Program-made: the position numbers and the translations under genes
In this document: piece after piece, positions 6,064 through 13,052 of the stretch
How positions within the stretch are numbered: the first letter of the stretch is position 1
Layout of the letters: each line of letters opens with the position of its first letter
Virus record (IMG/VR): IMGVR_UViG_3300045971_000070
Location: 1 to 21,153 of that record
Direction: 5' to 3' (one strand)
DNA length: 21,153 nucleotides
DNA from: a virus
Notes under the pieces: model-generated
What the model saw: only the letters and a program-made list of their open reading frames with translations
Databases searched by the model: none
Told to the model about the DNA's origin: nothing

Positions 6064-6456
6064 ATGACAACTGAAACACCAAAGCACGTACCACATGTAA
6101 CGCCTACCACACCAGTAACCAATACTAGTGCTAAAGTAGCGCCAGCGCATACTACGCCTAAAGCCAAAGTATCGCCCAATGTAATTCAACCTTCACCTAC
6201 ACCAGAAACGCTTGTAGCTGAACCTAAACAGCCCAATCGTCCGCTGCACTCTACGCCAGATGATACGGCTAGAAGAGATGCCAGAGCGCGTGGTTATTCG
6301 ATCGGGCCAAATGAACCTGCTGCAACTATTAAGGTTAAGAACATACATACCATTGCATTGAATCTTGAAGCGGGCATTATTCAGCCTGGCGCTACAGGTC
6401 TTGCAACAGAGGCGGAAGTAAGTAATCTACTTGATCAATATTTGGAGAGATTGTAA
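6064..6456 (+). CDS. Pro/Thr-rich putative virion protein
   Basis: 130 residues from ATG 6064, with GGAG (6054-6057) seven bases upstream; an in-frame TTG at 6052 overlaps that site and is rejected. Residues 1-75 are low-complexity Pro/Thr/Lys/Ala, a probably disordered arm. Residues 76-130 form a small domain with TIKVKNIHTIALNLEAGIIQPGATGLATEAEV, written here only to show its beta-strand and turn pattern; it is followed by LLDQYLERL. It follows the capsid gene, where decoration and head-completion proteins are often found. No known family was recognised. The stop overlaps the next start (TAATG), indicating translational coupling. Confidence 0.7.
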   Translation: MTTETPKHVPHVTPTTPVTNTSAKVAPAHTTPKAKVSPNVIQPSPTPETLVAEPKQPNRPLHSTPDDTARRDARARGYSIGPNEPAATIKVKNIHTIALNLEAGIIQPGATGLATEAEVSNLLDQYLERL

Positions 6457-6689
6457 TGCCAACGACAGTAGCAACACCAACGTGTACCGGCATCGCAGTA
6501 GCCGCAATAGAAACTGCATTAAAGACCGCAGGCTTAGGTTCATCAGGTATGAAAGCCTCCCGATCGGAAGGCGGGGCTATAGATAGCGGTATCGCCTCAT
6601 CCCTGACATGTTCAGCACAGTCACCAGCTGCTGGTGTCGTGGTGGATTTAGGTACAAATGTCGCTCTTAAGTTTACCAATCGAATGTAA
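6456..6689 (+). CDS. Small PASTA-like protein
   Basis: 77 residues, start coupled to the previous stop by TAATG. The sequence has the shape of one PASTA-like unit. A helix with ETALKTAGL is followed by the strand CSAQSPAAGVVVDLGTNV and ALKFT, recalling the QSPAAGxxVxxGSxVxL end of PASTA domains of cell-wall-binding kinases. PASTA domains bind peptidoglycan fragments or beta-lactams in bacteria; in phages, similar folds serve as structural appendages. There is no signal peptide or membrane segment. Together with the two-domain protein at 7110-7676 it makes a small PASTA-like cluster behind the capsid gene. The fold assignment is by eye and moderately sure. Confidence 0.6.
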   Translation: MPTTVATPTCTGIAVAAIETALKTAGLGSSGMKASRSEGGAIDSGIASSLTCSAQSPAAGVVVDLGTNVALKFTNRM

Positions 6690-6691
6690 TT

Positions 6692-6772
6692 GTGGATATT
6701 ACTGCACAAATAATGGTTGCATTAGCAGTAATAACCGTAGTGTTAACTGTAATAACCGTATGGATGGACTAG
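6692..6772 (+). CDS. Possible 26-residue membrane peptide
   Basis: From GTG 6692 to TAG 6770-6772 the frame encodes MDITAQIMVALAVITVVLT followed by VITVWMD: an acidic start, one hydrophobic helix of about 18 residues and an acidic end. It exactly fills the gap between two coupled genes, with its stop directly abutting ATG 6773. ATG 6713 would give a shorter 19-residue version. No strong ribosome-binding site is visible; translation by coupling is possible. Function unknown; it could also be non-coding spacer. Confidence 0.4.
   Translation: MDITAQIMVALAVITVVLTVITVWMD
6728..6760 (+). repeat. 12-bp direct repeat, 21-bp period
   Basis: GTAATAACCGTA occurs at 6728-6739 and 6749-6760, exactly 21 bases apart. 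In the small hydrophobic frame each copy encodes VITV in the same phase, which fits an internal duplication of a coding segment or of a site. Confidence 0.6.
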
Positions 6773-7108
6773 ATGACTCAGTTTGATCCAACATTTGACG
6801 GGGTTATCAAGTCAGAGTTCTTAACGCACATTGACGAGATAGCCCATAAGCAAACGCAGCCATCAGAAGATTTGATCTTAGCTCGCAATGCCGAGCTAAG
6901 AAAGAATCCTGGGGTATTGTATGATTTAGGTGAACAAGATGGGCATCCCTGGGGCCGTATGGTTGCATCGATACCTATGAACATGTTTGAGAAGGCTATT
7001 CGGGAGGGTTATGCTTTAAATAGTCAAAGCCCAGATATAGCCGCCTCAGCAATGGCAAATTATTTATTAACGCCAGAAGGCAAAGCTTGTCTGGTTCAGG
7101 GGAAGTGA
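6773..7108 (+). CDS. Conserved phage protein of unknown function
   Basis: 111 residues. The pattern EDLILARNAELRKNPGVL, then GRMVASIPMNMFEKAIREGY, resembles a small helical protein common near the capsid genes of short-tailed phages. Those proteins share the segment ARNAELRKNPG and an R-x-VASIP turn. No catalytic motif, signal peptide or membrane helix is visible. ATG 6773 directly follows a TAG at 6770. It lies between two PASTA-like genes and ends one base before the next start, so it is part of the same translational chain. It may be a head-associated or minor capsid-assembly protein; this is inferred from position only. Confidence 0.65.
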   Translation: MTQFDPTFDGVIKSEFLTHIDEIAHKQTQPSEDLILARNAELRKNPGVLYDLGEQDGHPWGRMVASIPMNMFEKAIREGYALNSQSPDIAASAMANYLLTPEGKACLVQGK

Positions 7109-7109
7109 A

Positions 7110-7676
7110 ATGACTGGTCAGATAAGATACGCAGCCGCACAAGATGAAACAACACTTAAAACGGCTGATGGAAAGCTTGGAAAAGCCTTCTGTGCAGGTA
7201 GGCATGGATTAATTAATGGAGCAAATACTAACCCGCATGTCTCAGGCGATGAACTCTACGCAGCCTATGAAGCAGGCTATGCGACGACTACGCCAGAAGG
7301 GACATGGGATAACTGTGCGATGGCGATACCCATCACTATGCCTGATTTAGCGGGAATGACCATAGCGGTAGCAAGTGCGGCTATATTGAACGCAAATTTA
7401 GCAATAGGGGCGATTACTGGAGCGTATGGTGTGGTTACCTCACAATTACCCACAGCTGCTGCAAAGACACAACCCAATGACGTCGTAACCTTTACTGCAA
7501 AAGTAACCGTACCAGACTTAACAGGTATGACTTCCGCGAATGCTGAAGCGGCGTTAATCACAGCGCACTTAATTAAAGGTGTGGTTACTGGCACATCTGG
7601 CGTAGTCACTGTACAACTTCCGTTAGCAGCGGCTTTGGCAGTCAGTGGTTCGGCGGTAGCTTACACAATAGCATAA
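7110..7676 (+). CDS. Protein with two PASTA-like domains
   Basis: 188 residues in three parts. Residues 1-72 (CAGRHGLINGANTNPHVSG, then ELYAAYEAGY) form a small helical head rich in Gly/Ala, with faint likeness to ribosome-modulation-factor-type phage domains. Residues 77-131 and 133-187 are two PASTA-like repeats. Each opens (M/V)PDLxGMT, continues AxAAxxxANL or AEAALITAHL, and has strands GVVTxQLPxAA followed by VxFTA or VAYTIA. Single-domain relatives bind the bacterial wall; here they may project from the capsid or tail. The alternating conserved segments make the internal duplication clear at protein level. No signal peptide is present. Confidence 0.7.
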   Translation: MTGQIRYAAAQDETTLKTADGKLGKAFCAGRHGLINGANTNPHVSGDELYAAYEAGYATTTPEGTWDNCAMAIPITMPDLAGMTIAVASAAILNANLAIGAITGAYGVVTSQLPTAAAKTQPNDVVTFTAKVTVPDLTGMTSANAEAALITAHLIKGVVTGTSGVVTVQLPLAAALAVSGSAVAYTIA

Positions 7677-7680
7677 GACT

Positions 7681-9063
7681 ATGGCTAAGATAATTAACTT
7701 AAATTTCAGAAGAAACGTTAATGTCTTTATTAATGGTAACCCTAGTAGCGTTTGGCCTCATGTTTTACAGACTGTAGGGCTAAGAAAGAATTTACCAGCT
7801 GCCCTTCCCCTCGATGAACAGTACGCGACAACACCACAGCTAGATTCTCGTATGACATGGGCGCGTAACCATGCCTCAACAGTCTTAGCTTATGCACCTA
7901 CAGCGGTAGCCGGTAACTCGCCAATATTGATAACCTGTGCGGCTAATGAAGCGCGCTTTCAGAATGCACGTAGAATTAGTGAAGGTGTGTGGAGTTCAGT
8001 ATTAAACGATGGTTCGGCAATTACTTTGCCTATTACACTACTTGCTGAAGAGTCTCGGACTAATTTATTACTGCAGTCTAATTCGCTTACAACCGCACCG
8101 TGGGGTTCAGCGGGTGGGCCAGCAATAACACAAAATGTTATCGGTCTTGATGGAGCAACATCAGCATGGACAGTTACAGATGCTAGTAATTCAGCAGTAG
8201 ATATATTCCAAACTGGCCCATCTTTAACTTCTGCTACTACCTATGTAGCAACGCTACGTGTAAAGAAAACAGTAGGCGCACAGTCTAGTTATCCTGTTTT
8301 TTATGTCTATCTAGGTACTAATTATGCTCTAGTAACTATTGATACAACTAATGGTATCGCAACAGCGTGGACAGCAATAACCGGAGCCTCCATCCTAGCC
8401 TCTTCAGCTACGTGTGTACCGGCAACTAACACGTTCTGGCGTGTAGTATTGACCTTTACGACAGCAGCAACTGGCGCACATATTGTGCGCTTCATGCCCG
8501 CAGGTACAACCAATCCAACACAATCCACAGGGTCTGTTAGCACTACTGCACAGGGCTCAGCTGTAGTTACTAATTTCCAACTTGGACTCGGTTCTAAAGA
8601 GTCATCTTACATTCCAACAACTACGGTAGCCGTAACCCGTCCAGCGGATGTAGCCAGTTTCACCGGAGCTGGCTTAAATTGGTATAACAGTGAGCAAGGC
8701 ACTTTTGTTGTTAGAGCATCGGGTACAGCCTTCAGAACGCCTAGCGCCTTTGGTACGTTTAATATTACGTTTCCAACCTCTGGGACTTATGTTGTTGTTT
8801 ATAACAATTTGGTAAAAGATGGTAGCACGTATTTATACACATGGGCTGGCGGCTCAACGCCTACCGAATACACAGGAATCAGTGTTCCAACAATGATTAA
8901 CTTACTGCAAAGTGGCTTAGTTAATATTAGTAGACTTACTTATTATCCTATCGAGTTATCCAGTACGGATATTGTCAACTTGCTTGTGGCTAGTGTGAGT
9001 CATCTGGTTCTTGAAAATTCAAATAGTTTAATTACAGAAAACAACTTAAATATAAGTTATTAA
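7681..9063 (+). CDS. Virion protein with jelly-roll carbohydrate-binding-like region
   Basis: 460 residues. Residues 1-115 are a phage-specific head whose NEARFQNARRISEG segment often precedes such domains. The signature ESRTNLLLQSNSL (about 121-134) is widespread at the start of jelly-roll carbohydrate-binding-like domains of phage structural and tail-fibre proteins. Beta-rich Thr/Ser/Ala sequence follows to about residue 330, ending SYIPTTTVAVTRPADV, another common marker. Residues 335-440 look like a second beta-sandwich (GTFVVRASG, TLSRLTYYPIEL-like end). The C-terminal tail repeats Asn/Ser (LENSNSLITENN). Likely a virion-surface adhesin or fibre contacting glycans. No enzymatic motif was found. 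Confidence 0.7.
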   Translation: MAKIINLNFRRNVNVFINGNPSSVWPHVLQTVGLRKNLPAALPLDEQYATTPQLDSRMTWARNHASTVLAYAPTAVAGNSPILITCAANEARFQNARRISEGVWSSVLNDGSAITLPITLLAEESRTNLLLQSNSLTTAPWGSAGGPAITQNVIGLDGATSAWTVTDASNSAVDIFQTGPSLTSATTYVATLRVKKTVGAQSSYPVFYVYLGTNYALVTIDTTNGIATAWTAITGASILASSATCVPATNTFWRVVLTFTTAATGAHIVRFMPAGTTNPTQSTGSVSTTAQGSAVVTNFQLGLGSKESSYIPTTTVAVTRPADVASFTGAGLNWYNSEQGTFVVRASGTAFRTPSAFGTFNITFPTSGTYVVVYNNLVKDGSTYLYTWAGGSTPTEYTGISVPTMINLLQSGLVNISRLTYYPIELSSTDIVNLLVASVSHLVLENSNSLITENNLNISY

Positions 9064-9078
9064 GGGATAGGTGTTATT

Positions 9079-9516
9079 GTGACAGACATAAAAATTTCCG
9101 ATTTACCTGATGCATCAACGCTAGGGGGCACAGAGCTTATCCCATTAGTTCAATCTGGTGTGACAGCTAAAGTAGCGGTATCCAGTTTACCAAGGACAGT
9201 ATCACGCGTAACAACGCCAACTTATTCAGCAAGTTTAACGCTTAATTGGGCGGTTGCCGATGTGATTCGAGTGACGCTAACGGGTAATATCACTATTACA
9301 AATTCTGGTGCGGTAGATGGACAGAAGTGTGTCTTAGAGCTATTGCAAGATGGTACAGGAAGCCGCACGGTGGCCTTTACGGGAGAAACCCGTTATGGAA
9401 CCAGTATCCCTTCATTTACCGCAACAACGACAGCTAGTAAATTAGATAGAGTAGGTTTTATTTATACTGGCGTCACCTCAAAATACGATGTATTAGCAAT
9501 TTCAAAGGGGTTCTAA
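9079..9516 (+). CDS. Short tail-fibre-like beta protein
   Basis: 145 residues from GTG 9079, preceded by AGGGATAGGTG. The head ISDLPDASTLGGTELIPLVQ is a recurrent start of phage fibre and baseplate-associated chains. The rest, TLTGNITITNSG then GQKCVLELLQDGTGSRTV and LDRVGFIYT, is the beta-repeat type found in fibre shafts and tips of many phages. No chaperone or enzyme domain is seen. It is one of four consecutive beta-rich genes between the capsid block and the lysis block. Assignment to a fibre or decoration protein rests on these motifs. Confidence 0.7.
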   Translation: MTDIKISDLPDASTLGGTELIPLVQSGVTAKVAVSSLPRTVSRVTTPTYSASLTLNWAVADVIRVTLTGNITITNSGAVDGQKCVLELLQDGTGSRTVAFTGETRYGTSIPSFTATTTASKLDRVGFIYTGVTSKYDVLAISKGF

Positions 9517-9517
9517 G

Positions 9518-9910
9518 ATGGCAACAGCAACAAAAACAGTGACAACATTGGTTGCCGCAGCAACGTCTAATGCAGCAGGCGCAACAACACGCGGAACTGT
9601 GGATTTACGTACAGCACTTGGTGGTATTGTTACTTACAAAATGACGAATGGTGGCACAGGCCCAACGGTTCAGGCTGTGGCTAATCTATTAGTGGCACAC
9701 AATACGGGTGCAACCCCAACAGCGGGTAGTGCAGGTACAGACTGGAAGACCATTTATCAAGTAGGTAACGGGGTCGTAGCAAGCACCATTGGCGAGTGGA
9801 GTTATACCTTTGGCCCTGAAGTGATGCACCTTGAGATAGAATTTACCGGCAATACGGCTCAAGCAGTCGTTGTAGAGGCGTTTGTATCGGTGTTTGCAAG
9901 TCTGGCGTAA
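9518..9910 (+). CDS. Beta-sandwich virion protein
   Basis: 130 residues, starting one base after the preceding stop. Thr/Ala-rich strands TLVAAATSNAAGATTRGTVD, then GGIVTYKMTNGGTGPTVQA, and a C-terminal FGPEVMHLEIEFTGNTAQ suggest an immunoglobulin-like or jelly-roll fold. Similar short proteins occur beside fibres in tailed phages and are thought to be structural. There is no signal peptide or recognised motif for catalysis. Position between two adhesin-like genes supports a surface role. Exact location in the virion is unknown. Confidence 0.6.
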   Translation: MATATKTVTTLVAAATSNAAGATTRGTVDLRTALGGIVTYKMTNGGTGPTVQAVANLLVAHNTGATPTAGSAGTDWKTIYQVGNGVVASTIGEWSYTFGPEVMHLEIEFTGNTAQAVVVEAFVSVFASLA

Positions 9911-9913
9911 GTT

Positions 9914-10735
9914 ATGATTAGCCTAAATTCAAAACAGTTAGTTAGACCTAATTATCCGGCAAAACTGGATAGGTCGAATACACTTGCCAAGGGGTTAGTG
10001 GGTTATTGGCCATTGTCTGAGGGTAGTGGTGATACTGCTTATGATTTAACAGATTCCAAAGCTAATGGAACGCTGGTAGCTTCTCCAGGTAGTAGCCCTT
10101 ATCTGTTTGGAAAAGCGTTATTGTTTAATGGAACTAGCCAATATATAGATTGTGGCAATGTATTAAGTATGGGGGTTAATAATTGTACTTTTGGTGTATG
10201 GTTCAAAACAACCACAGCAGCAGCGGAAGCTATAATCTTTTCCAGAGGCTGTACTGGTTTTGCATCAGGAAGATACAGTATCTCTATAGTCGCAGGAAAA
10301 GCCAATTTTCAGGCATCTGGAACAAACGTTAATTGGGTTATTGCTAAGTCAACAACATCATTCAATGATGGCAAATGGCATCAATTAGTAGGGGTATTAG
10401 ATCGGCGTACTTCTGATGCGACTTTAAATTGTTATGTTGATGGTACGCTACAGGCTCAAACGGTAACCTCTGTTGGTTTGTTCAACACTGAAAATTTAAT
10501 TACCGCTTATAAATTATTAATTGGTGCTTTTGGCAATGCATCAGGGACAACGCCGCCCTACCCTGGAATAAGCTTTCCTGGTTCTATAGCTAATGTCAGT
10601 ATTCACTACCGCGCATTATCAGCTCCAGAAGTATTAAGCTTCTATCAAAATCCCTGGCAGGTTTACGAACAACCAAAAATAGCTGCTTATTTATCTGCAT
10701 TATCAAATGACTTAGGCTTTTTTGGGATATTTTGA
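9914..10735 (+). CDS. LamG/concanavalin A-like lectin-domain protein
   Basis: 273 residues. From about residue 30 the sequence follows the LamG type 3 pattern: GLVGYWPLSEGSGDTAYD, LFNGTSQYIDCGN, FGVWFKTT, then GKWHQLVGVLD, CYVDGTLQ, and closing FPGSIANVSIHYRALSAPEV. These are the classical landmarks (YWPLxEGxG, GxxQYI, WHQLVGVxD, VDG, SIxxVxIxxRALSxxEV). Such domains bind sugars or proteins. The N-terminal 28 residues could attach it to the virion. The stop overlaps the region just before the lipoprotein gene. Part of a run of adhesin-like genes; probably recognises a surface glycan. Confidence 0.8.
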   Translation: MISLNSKQLVRPNYPAKLDRSNTLAKGLVGYWPLSEGSGDTAYDLTDSKANGTLVASPGSSPYLFGKALLFNGTSQYIDCGNVLSMGVNNCTFGVWFKTTTAAAEAIIFSRGCTGFASGRYSISIVAGKANFQASGTNVNWVIAKSTTSFNDGKWHQLVGVLDRRTSDATLNCYVDGTLQAQTVTSVGLFNTENLITAYKLLIGAFGNASGTTPPYPGISFPGSIANVSIHYRALSAPEVLSFYQNPWQVYEQPKIAAYLSALSNDLGFFGIF

Positions 10736-10737
10736 TT

Positions 10738-11169
10738 ATGAAAATGCTAGCACTACTGATATTACTCACAGGCTGTGCAGCACACTACGAGCATTATGTT
10801 GAGTTAAATCAACCGCCAACTCTGTTTAATCAGGATTCCATTAACAGGTACTTGCTAACAAAGTATAAAGGCCAAGCTAATGAGCAAGCGCGTATTATTT
10901 ACTATCAGGACGACAAATATTTATTGGATGAAGTCGTGCAAGGCGGTGTAAATAAGGTTGCTACAAATGGCCTTCAGATCGTCGTTAATTGCACGATTAA
11001 AAAATGCAATCATGTTGTACTGGCACATAATCATCCTGGGCAATACTTTGGCAAGGCTTCACATATAGATTTAGAAAATGCTGATAAATTTAAAGAAATG
11101 ATGTCTCAGGCGTCTATAAAATCATCTTACTTGGTTATAGGAAACAGTGATGCGAATTGGCTTTATTAG
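10738..11169 (+). CDS. Lipoprotein with RadC-like JAMM/MPN metalloprotease domain
   Basis: 143 residues from ATG 10738; an in-frame TTG at 10732 overlaps the previous stop and is less likely. The start MKMLALLILLTGC is a very short lipoprotein signal, with lipidated Cys13 predicted. The mature part resembles the C-terminal domain of RadC. YYQDDKYLLDEVVQGG is the strand pair; HVVLAHNHPG and ASHIDLENA form the zinc site. The motif is His97-x-His99-x8-Ser108-x2-Asp111, one residue longer than the usual HxHx7SxxD. Glu65 may be the catalytic Glu. JAMM enzymes hydrolyse peptide or isopeptide bonds. Lipidation would put it in the bacterial envelope. This is inferred from motifs; activity is unproven. 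Confidence 0.75.
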   Translation: MKMLALLILLTGCAAHYEHYVELNQPPTLFNQDSINRYLLTKYKGQANEQARIIYYQDDKYLLDEVVQGGVNKVATNGLQIVVNCTIKKCNHVVLAHNHPGQYFGKASHIDLENADKFKEMMSQASIKSSYLVIGNSDANWLY

Positions 11170-11446
11170 TTTATTGTTATTAACGGCTTGTGCAGCAAAA
11201 CCCACTTGTGAGCAACAAGCTTATGAAGCGGCGGGAAATGCTATGGCTAACGTTCAGTACAATTTAAATCGACAGGCTGATCGCAATGCGATGGTTAATT
11301 GTTCATCGGCTAACGGGTGTCCTAACGTCCCACTAAAGGATACCTACGATACGGGTGAATCGTCAGGACAGTATAGCAATACTGCTTATCGTGGCCCTAA
11401 CGCCCGACAAGCTTATGATAGAGTGATTGCAAGGTGTGGAAGATAA
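11150..11446 (+). CDS. Small cysteine-containing lipoprotein
   Basis: 98 residues from ATG 11150, with TAGGAA eight bases upstream; it overlaps the JAMM lipoprotein gene by 20 bases. The signal MRIGFISLLLLTAC ends in a good lipobox (LTAC, Cys14). The mature part is polar, with Cys21, two further Cys flanking NGCPNV, and a Cys near the end, suggesting periplasmic disulfides. No family recognised. Gram-negative phages use an outer-membrane lipoprotein as o-spanin for lysis; the position just before lysis genes allows that, but the usual Pro-rich sequence and nested Rz partner are missing. Superinfection exclusion is another possibility. Confidence 0.65.
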   Translation: MRIGFISLLLLTACAAKPTCEQQAYEAAGNAMANVQYNLNRQADRNAMVNCSSANGCPNVPLKDTYDTGESSGQYSNTAYRGPNARQAYDRVIARCGR

Positions 11447-12128
11447 TAGAAAACCTGACCCCACAACCTTAACCACAGACGCGTTATTAAGGGAGATTGG
11501 GCATCTTGAAAAACAAATAAGTACAAGACTTGATGCGATGGACAGAGCGGTTGATGTATTTAAAGCTGACCTAGTTAGGTTTCCTACAGAACTGGATAGA
11601 CGACTGATACAACTTAAAGAGTTAACGGACGAGAAAATAGAAGGCATTGGTATACAGTTTGATGGGGTTGAAAAACGATTCTTAGAGCGGGATATACGGG
11701 TTAATCAGTCTACTGAGTCAGGCAAGGTAGCACTTGCTGCAGCACTAGCAGCACAGAAAGAGGCATCAAGCGATCATATTACGTCATTATCGCTAGCTAT
11801 TGGCAAGTCTGAGCAACATACAATAACTCAGCTTGAACAACAACGGACGGTGCTAATATCAGTAGAGAAGACTCTCTCCGATAAGATTACCGATGTATCG
11901 GACAGGATGAATAGATGGGAAGGTGTGGGTAGTGGCAAAGGACTGATATCTACCCCATTATGGGCGATGGCGGCATCTGTGTTGACAGCGTTAATGATAG
12001 CGGGAGTATTGATGTTATTTGACAATCCTGATAGTAAGCAGCCCAGTATCAATGCAGATAATATTGCGGTTATTAATAGGCGATTAGACGCTATAGAACA
12101 AATACTACAACGAGGATCGGTTAAATGA
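11427..12128 (+). CDS. Coiled-coil protein with C-terminal membrane helix
   Basis: 233 residues if TTG 11427 is used; GTG 11436 is an alternative start with three residues less. Residues 10-165 are heptad-rich (LLREIGHLEKQISTRLDAM, then EKTLSDKITDVSDRMNRWEG) and predicted coiled coil. Residues 177-198 (PLWAMAASVLTALMIAGVL) form one transmembrane helix. The last 35 residues are a short amphipathic tail (INRRLDAIEQILQRG). Proteins with the start DPTTLTTDALLREI are widespread in phages with unknown function. It overlaps the lipoprotein gene and begins a run of membrane proteins before the endolysin. It may be an inner-membrane partner in lysis, but the topology is not typical of Rz. Confidence 0.65.
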   Translation: MQGVEDNRKPDPTTLTTDALLREIGHLEKQISTRLDAMDRAVDVFKADLVRFPTELDRRLIQLKELTDEKIEGIGIQFDGVEKRFLERDIRVNQSTESGKVALAAALAAQKEASSDHITSLSLAIGKSEQHTITQLEQQRTVLISVEKTLSDKITDVSDRMNRWEGVGSGKGLISTPLWAMAASVLTALMIAGVLMLFDNPDSKQPSINADNIAVINRRLDAIEQILQRGSVK

Positions 12129-12131
12129 ATT

Positions 12132-12533
12132 ATGGAAGATGCTGAGTTATTAAATCACCAACGTCGTCAGGATGATCGCATTGCCTTATCGCTGGTTTAC
12201 ACACTAACTGAACGGGTATCAGCCATTATCAGACGTTTTGATGATTATTCACAGGAACAAAAAGACGTACAGACTGGTATACGATCAAAACTAGACGCGC
12301 ATGAATCGCTAGTTATTAAAACGCTGAATAGCTGGCACTGGTTTACGATGATAGTCACCTTGCTAAGCTCTGGCATAGTAGGTCTTGGAGTCTATGGATA
12401 CAATGAGTTTACGGCAATACGGGATTCGGTTTTAGCGCACCATGCCGAGGACGCGGGTAAAACCTTAAGGCAGAATGAATATAACGAAGACTTCGATACT
12501 CGAATTAAACGCTTAGAAGGTGGTAGAAAATGA
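12132..12533 (+). CDS. Small coiled-coil membrane protein
   Basis: 133 residues. A helical, charged stretch at 1-65 (RRQDDRIAL, RRFDDYSQEQKDV), one transmembrane helix at about 69-90 (WHWFTMIVTLLSSGIVGLG) and a second helical charged part at 95-130 (DFDTRIKRLEGG). The single central helix with long soluble ends makes a classic holin unlikely; it may assist the neighbouring holin or anchor a complex. ATG is three bases after the previous stop, and the TGA overlaps the next ATG. No known family identified. Confidence 0.65.
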   Translation: MEDAELLNHQRRQDDRIALSLVYTLTERVSAIIRRFDDYSQEQKDVQTGIRSKLDAHESLVIKTLNSWHWFTMIVTLLSSGIVGLGVYGYNEFTAIRDSVLAHHAEDAGKTLRQNEYNEDFDTRIKRLEGGRK

Positions 12534-12721
12534 AGATTAATATGAATGAAACATCTACACAAAGGGGCATTGTGTGGGTATTAACAGGCGCTATTAGCAT
12601 TGTAATGTCGTTATTCGGAATAGACCCAACGCCTGTGCTGTCTATTGGAAGTGCTGTATCTGGGGGCATGGCAGTATTGAAACCTGATGTCCCTAAGAAT
12701 TTGAATGAGGTTTCTAAATGA
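12530..12721 (+). CDS. Probable holin (two membrane helices)
   Basis: 63 residues with ATGA coupling to its neighbours on both sides. Two hydrophobic segments are visible: about residues 13-30 (GIVWVLTGAISIVMSLFG) and 35-51 (PVLSIGSAVSGGMAVL). They are separated by the IDPTP turn and framed by charged, polar ends. This is the layout of small class II holins. The GH104 endolysin two genes downstream lacks a signal peptide and needs a holin to reach the wall. Many phages carry this kind of protein (TKxGIxWxxxG, then GVDPxP turn) next to endolysin. Identity is by topology and position rather than a family motif. Confidence 0.6.
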   Translation: MKINMNETSTQRGIVWVLTGAISIVMSLFGIDPTPVLSIGSAVSGGMAVLKPDVPKNLNEVSK

Positions 12722-13038
12722 ATCTAATCCCAGGAAGAAGAAAGGGCGATAGTGACGACGCCCATACCTTTCGTCACAGAAACTTTGAGGATTTTATACT
12801 TATGAAAATATCAGAATTACTGACTGCAAACCAGTCAATCAAGGGTCAATTGAACAAAGCGGAAGCTGAAATCGTTGGTAAAGTTGCGGAACTCAATGCC
12901 AAGATTGATGAGCTTATCGCTGCTGCTGGCAATGCCGATTTGCCTGAAGAGGTAAATCAATCCATTGCTGAAGTTCAAACAGCGGCTCAGGCATTGGACG
13001 ACATTGTAGCTGATCCTGTTCCTGTACCTGTAGAGTAA
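12718..13038 (+). CDS. Small coiled-coil phage protein
   Basis: 106 residues from ATG 12718 (ATGA overlap with the holin stop). ATG 12802 is an alternative start giving a 78-residue protein beginning KISELLTANQ, which matches better the size of related small phage proteins. The region 30-75 is amphipathic helical (LNKAEAEIVGKVAELNAKID), followed by Ala/Gly AAAGNADLPEEV, another helix, and an acidic Pro/Val tail (DPVPVPVE). Homologous-looking proteins are common in tailed phages without known function. It stands between holin and endolysin genes. It has no membrane segment. Confidence 0.6.
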   Translation: MNLIPGRRKGDSDDAHTFRHRNFEDFILMKISELLTANQSIKGQLNKAEAEIVGKVAELNAKIDELIAAAGNADLPEEVNQSIAEVQTAAQALDDIVADPVPVPVE

Positions 13039-13052
13039 GCATTGGAATCAGC

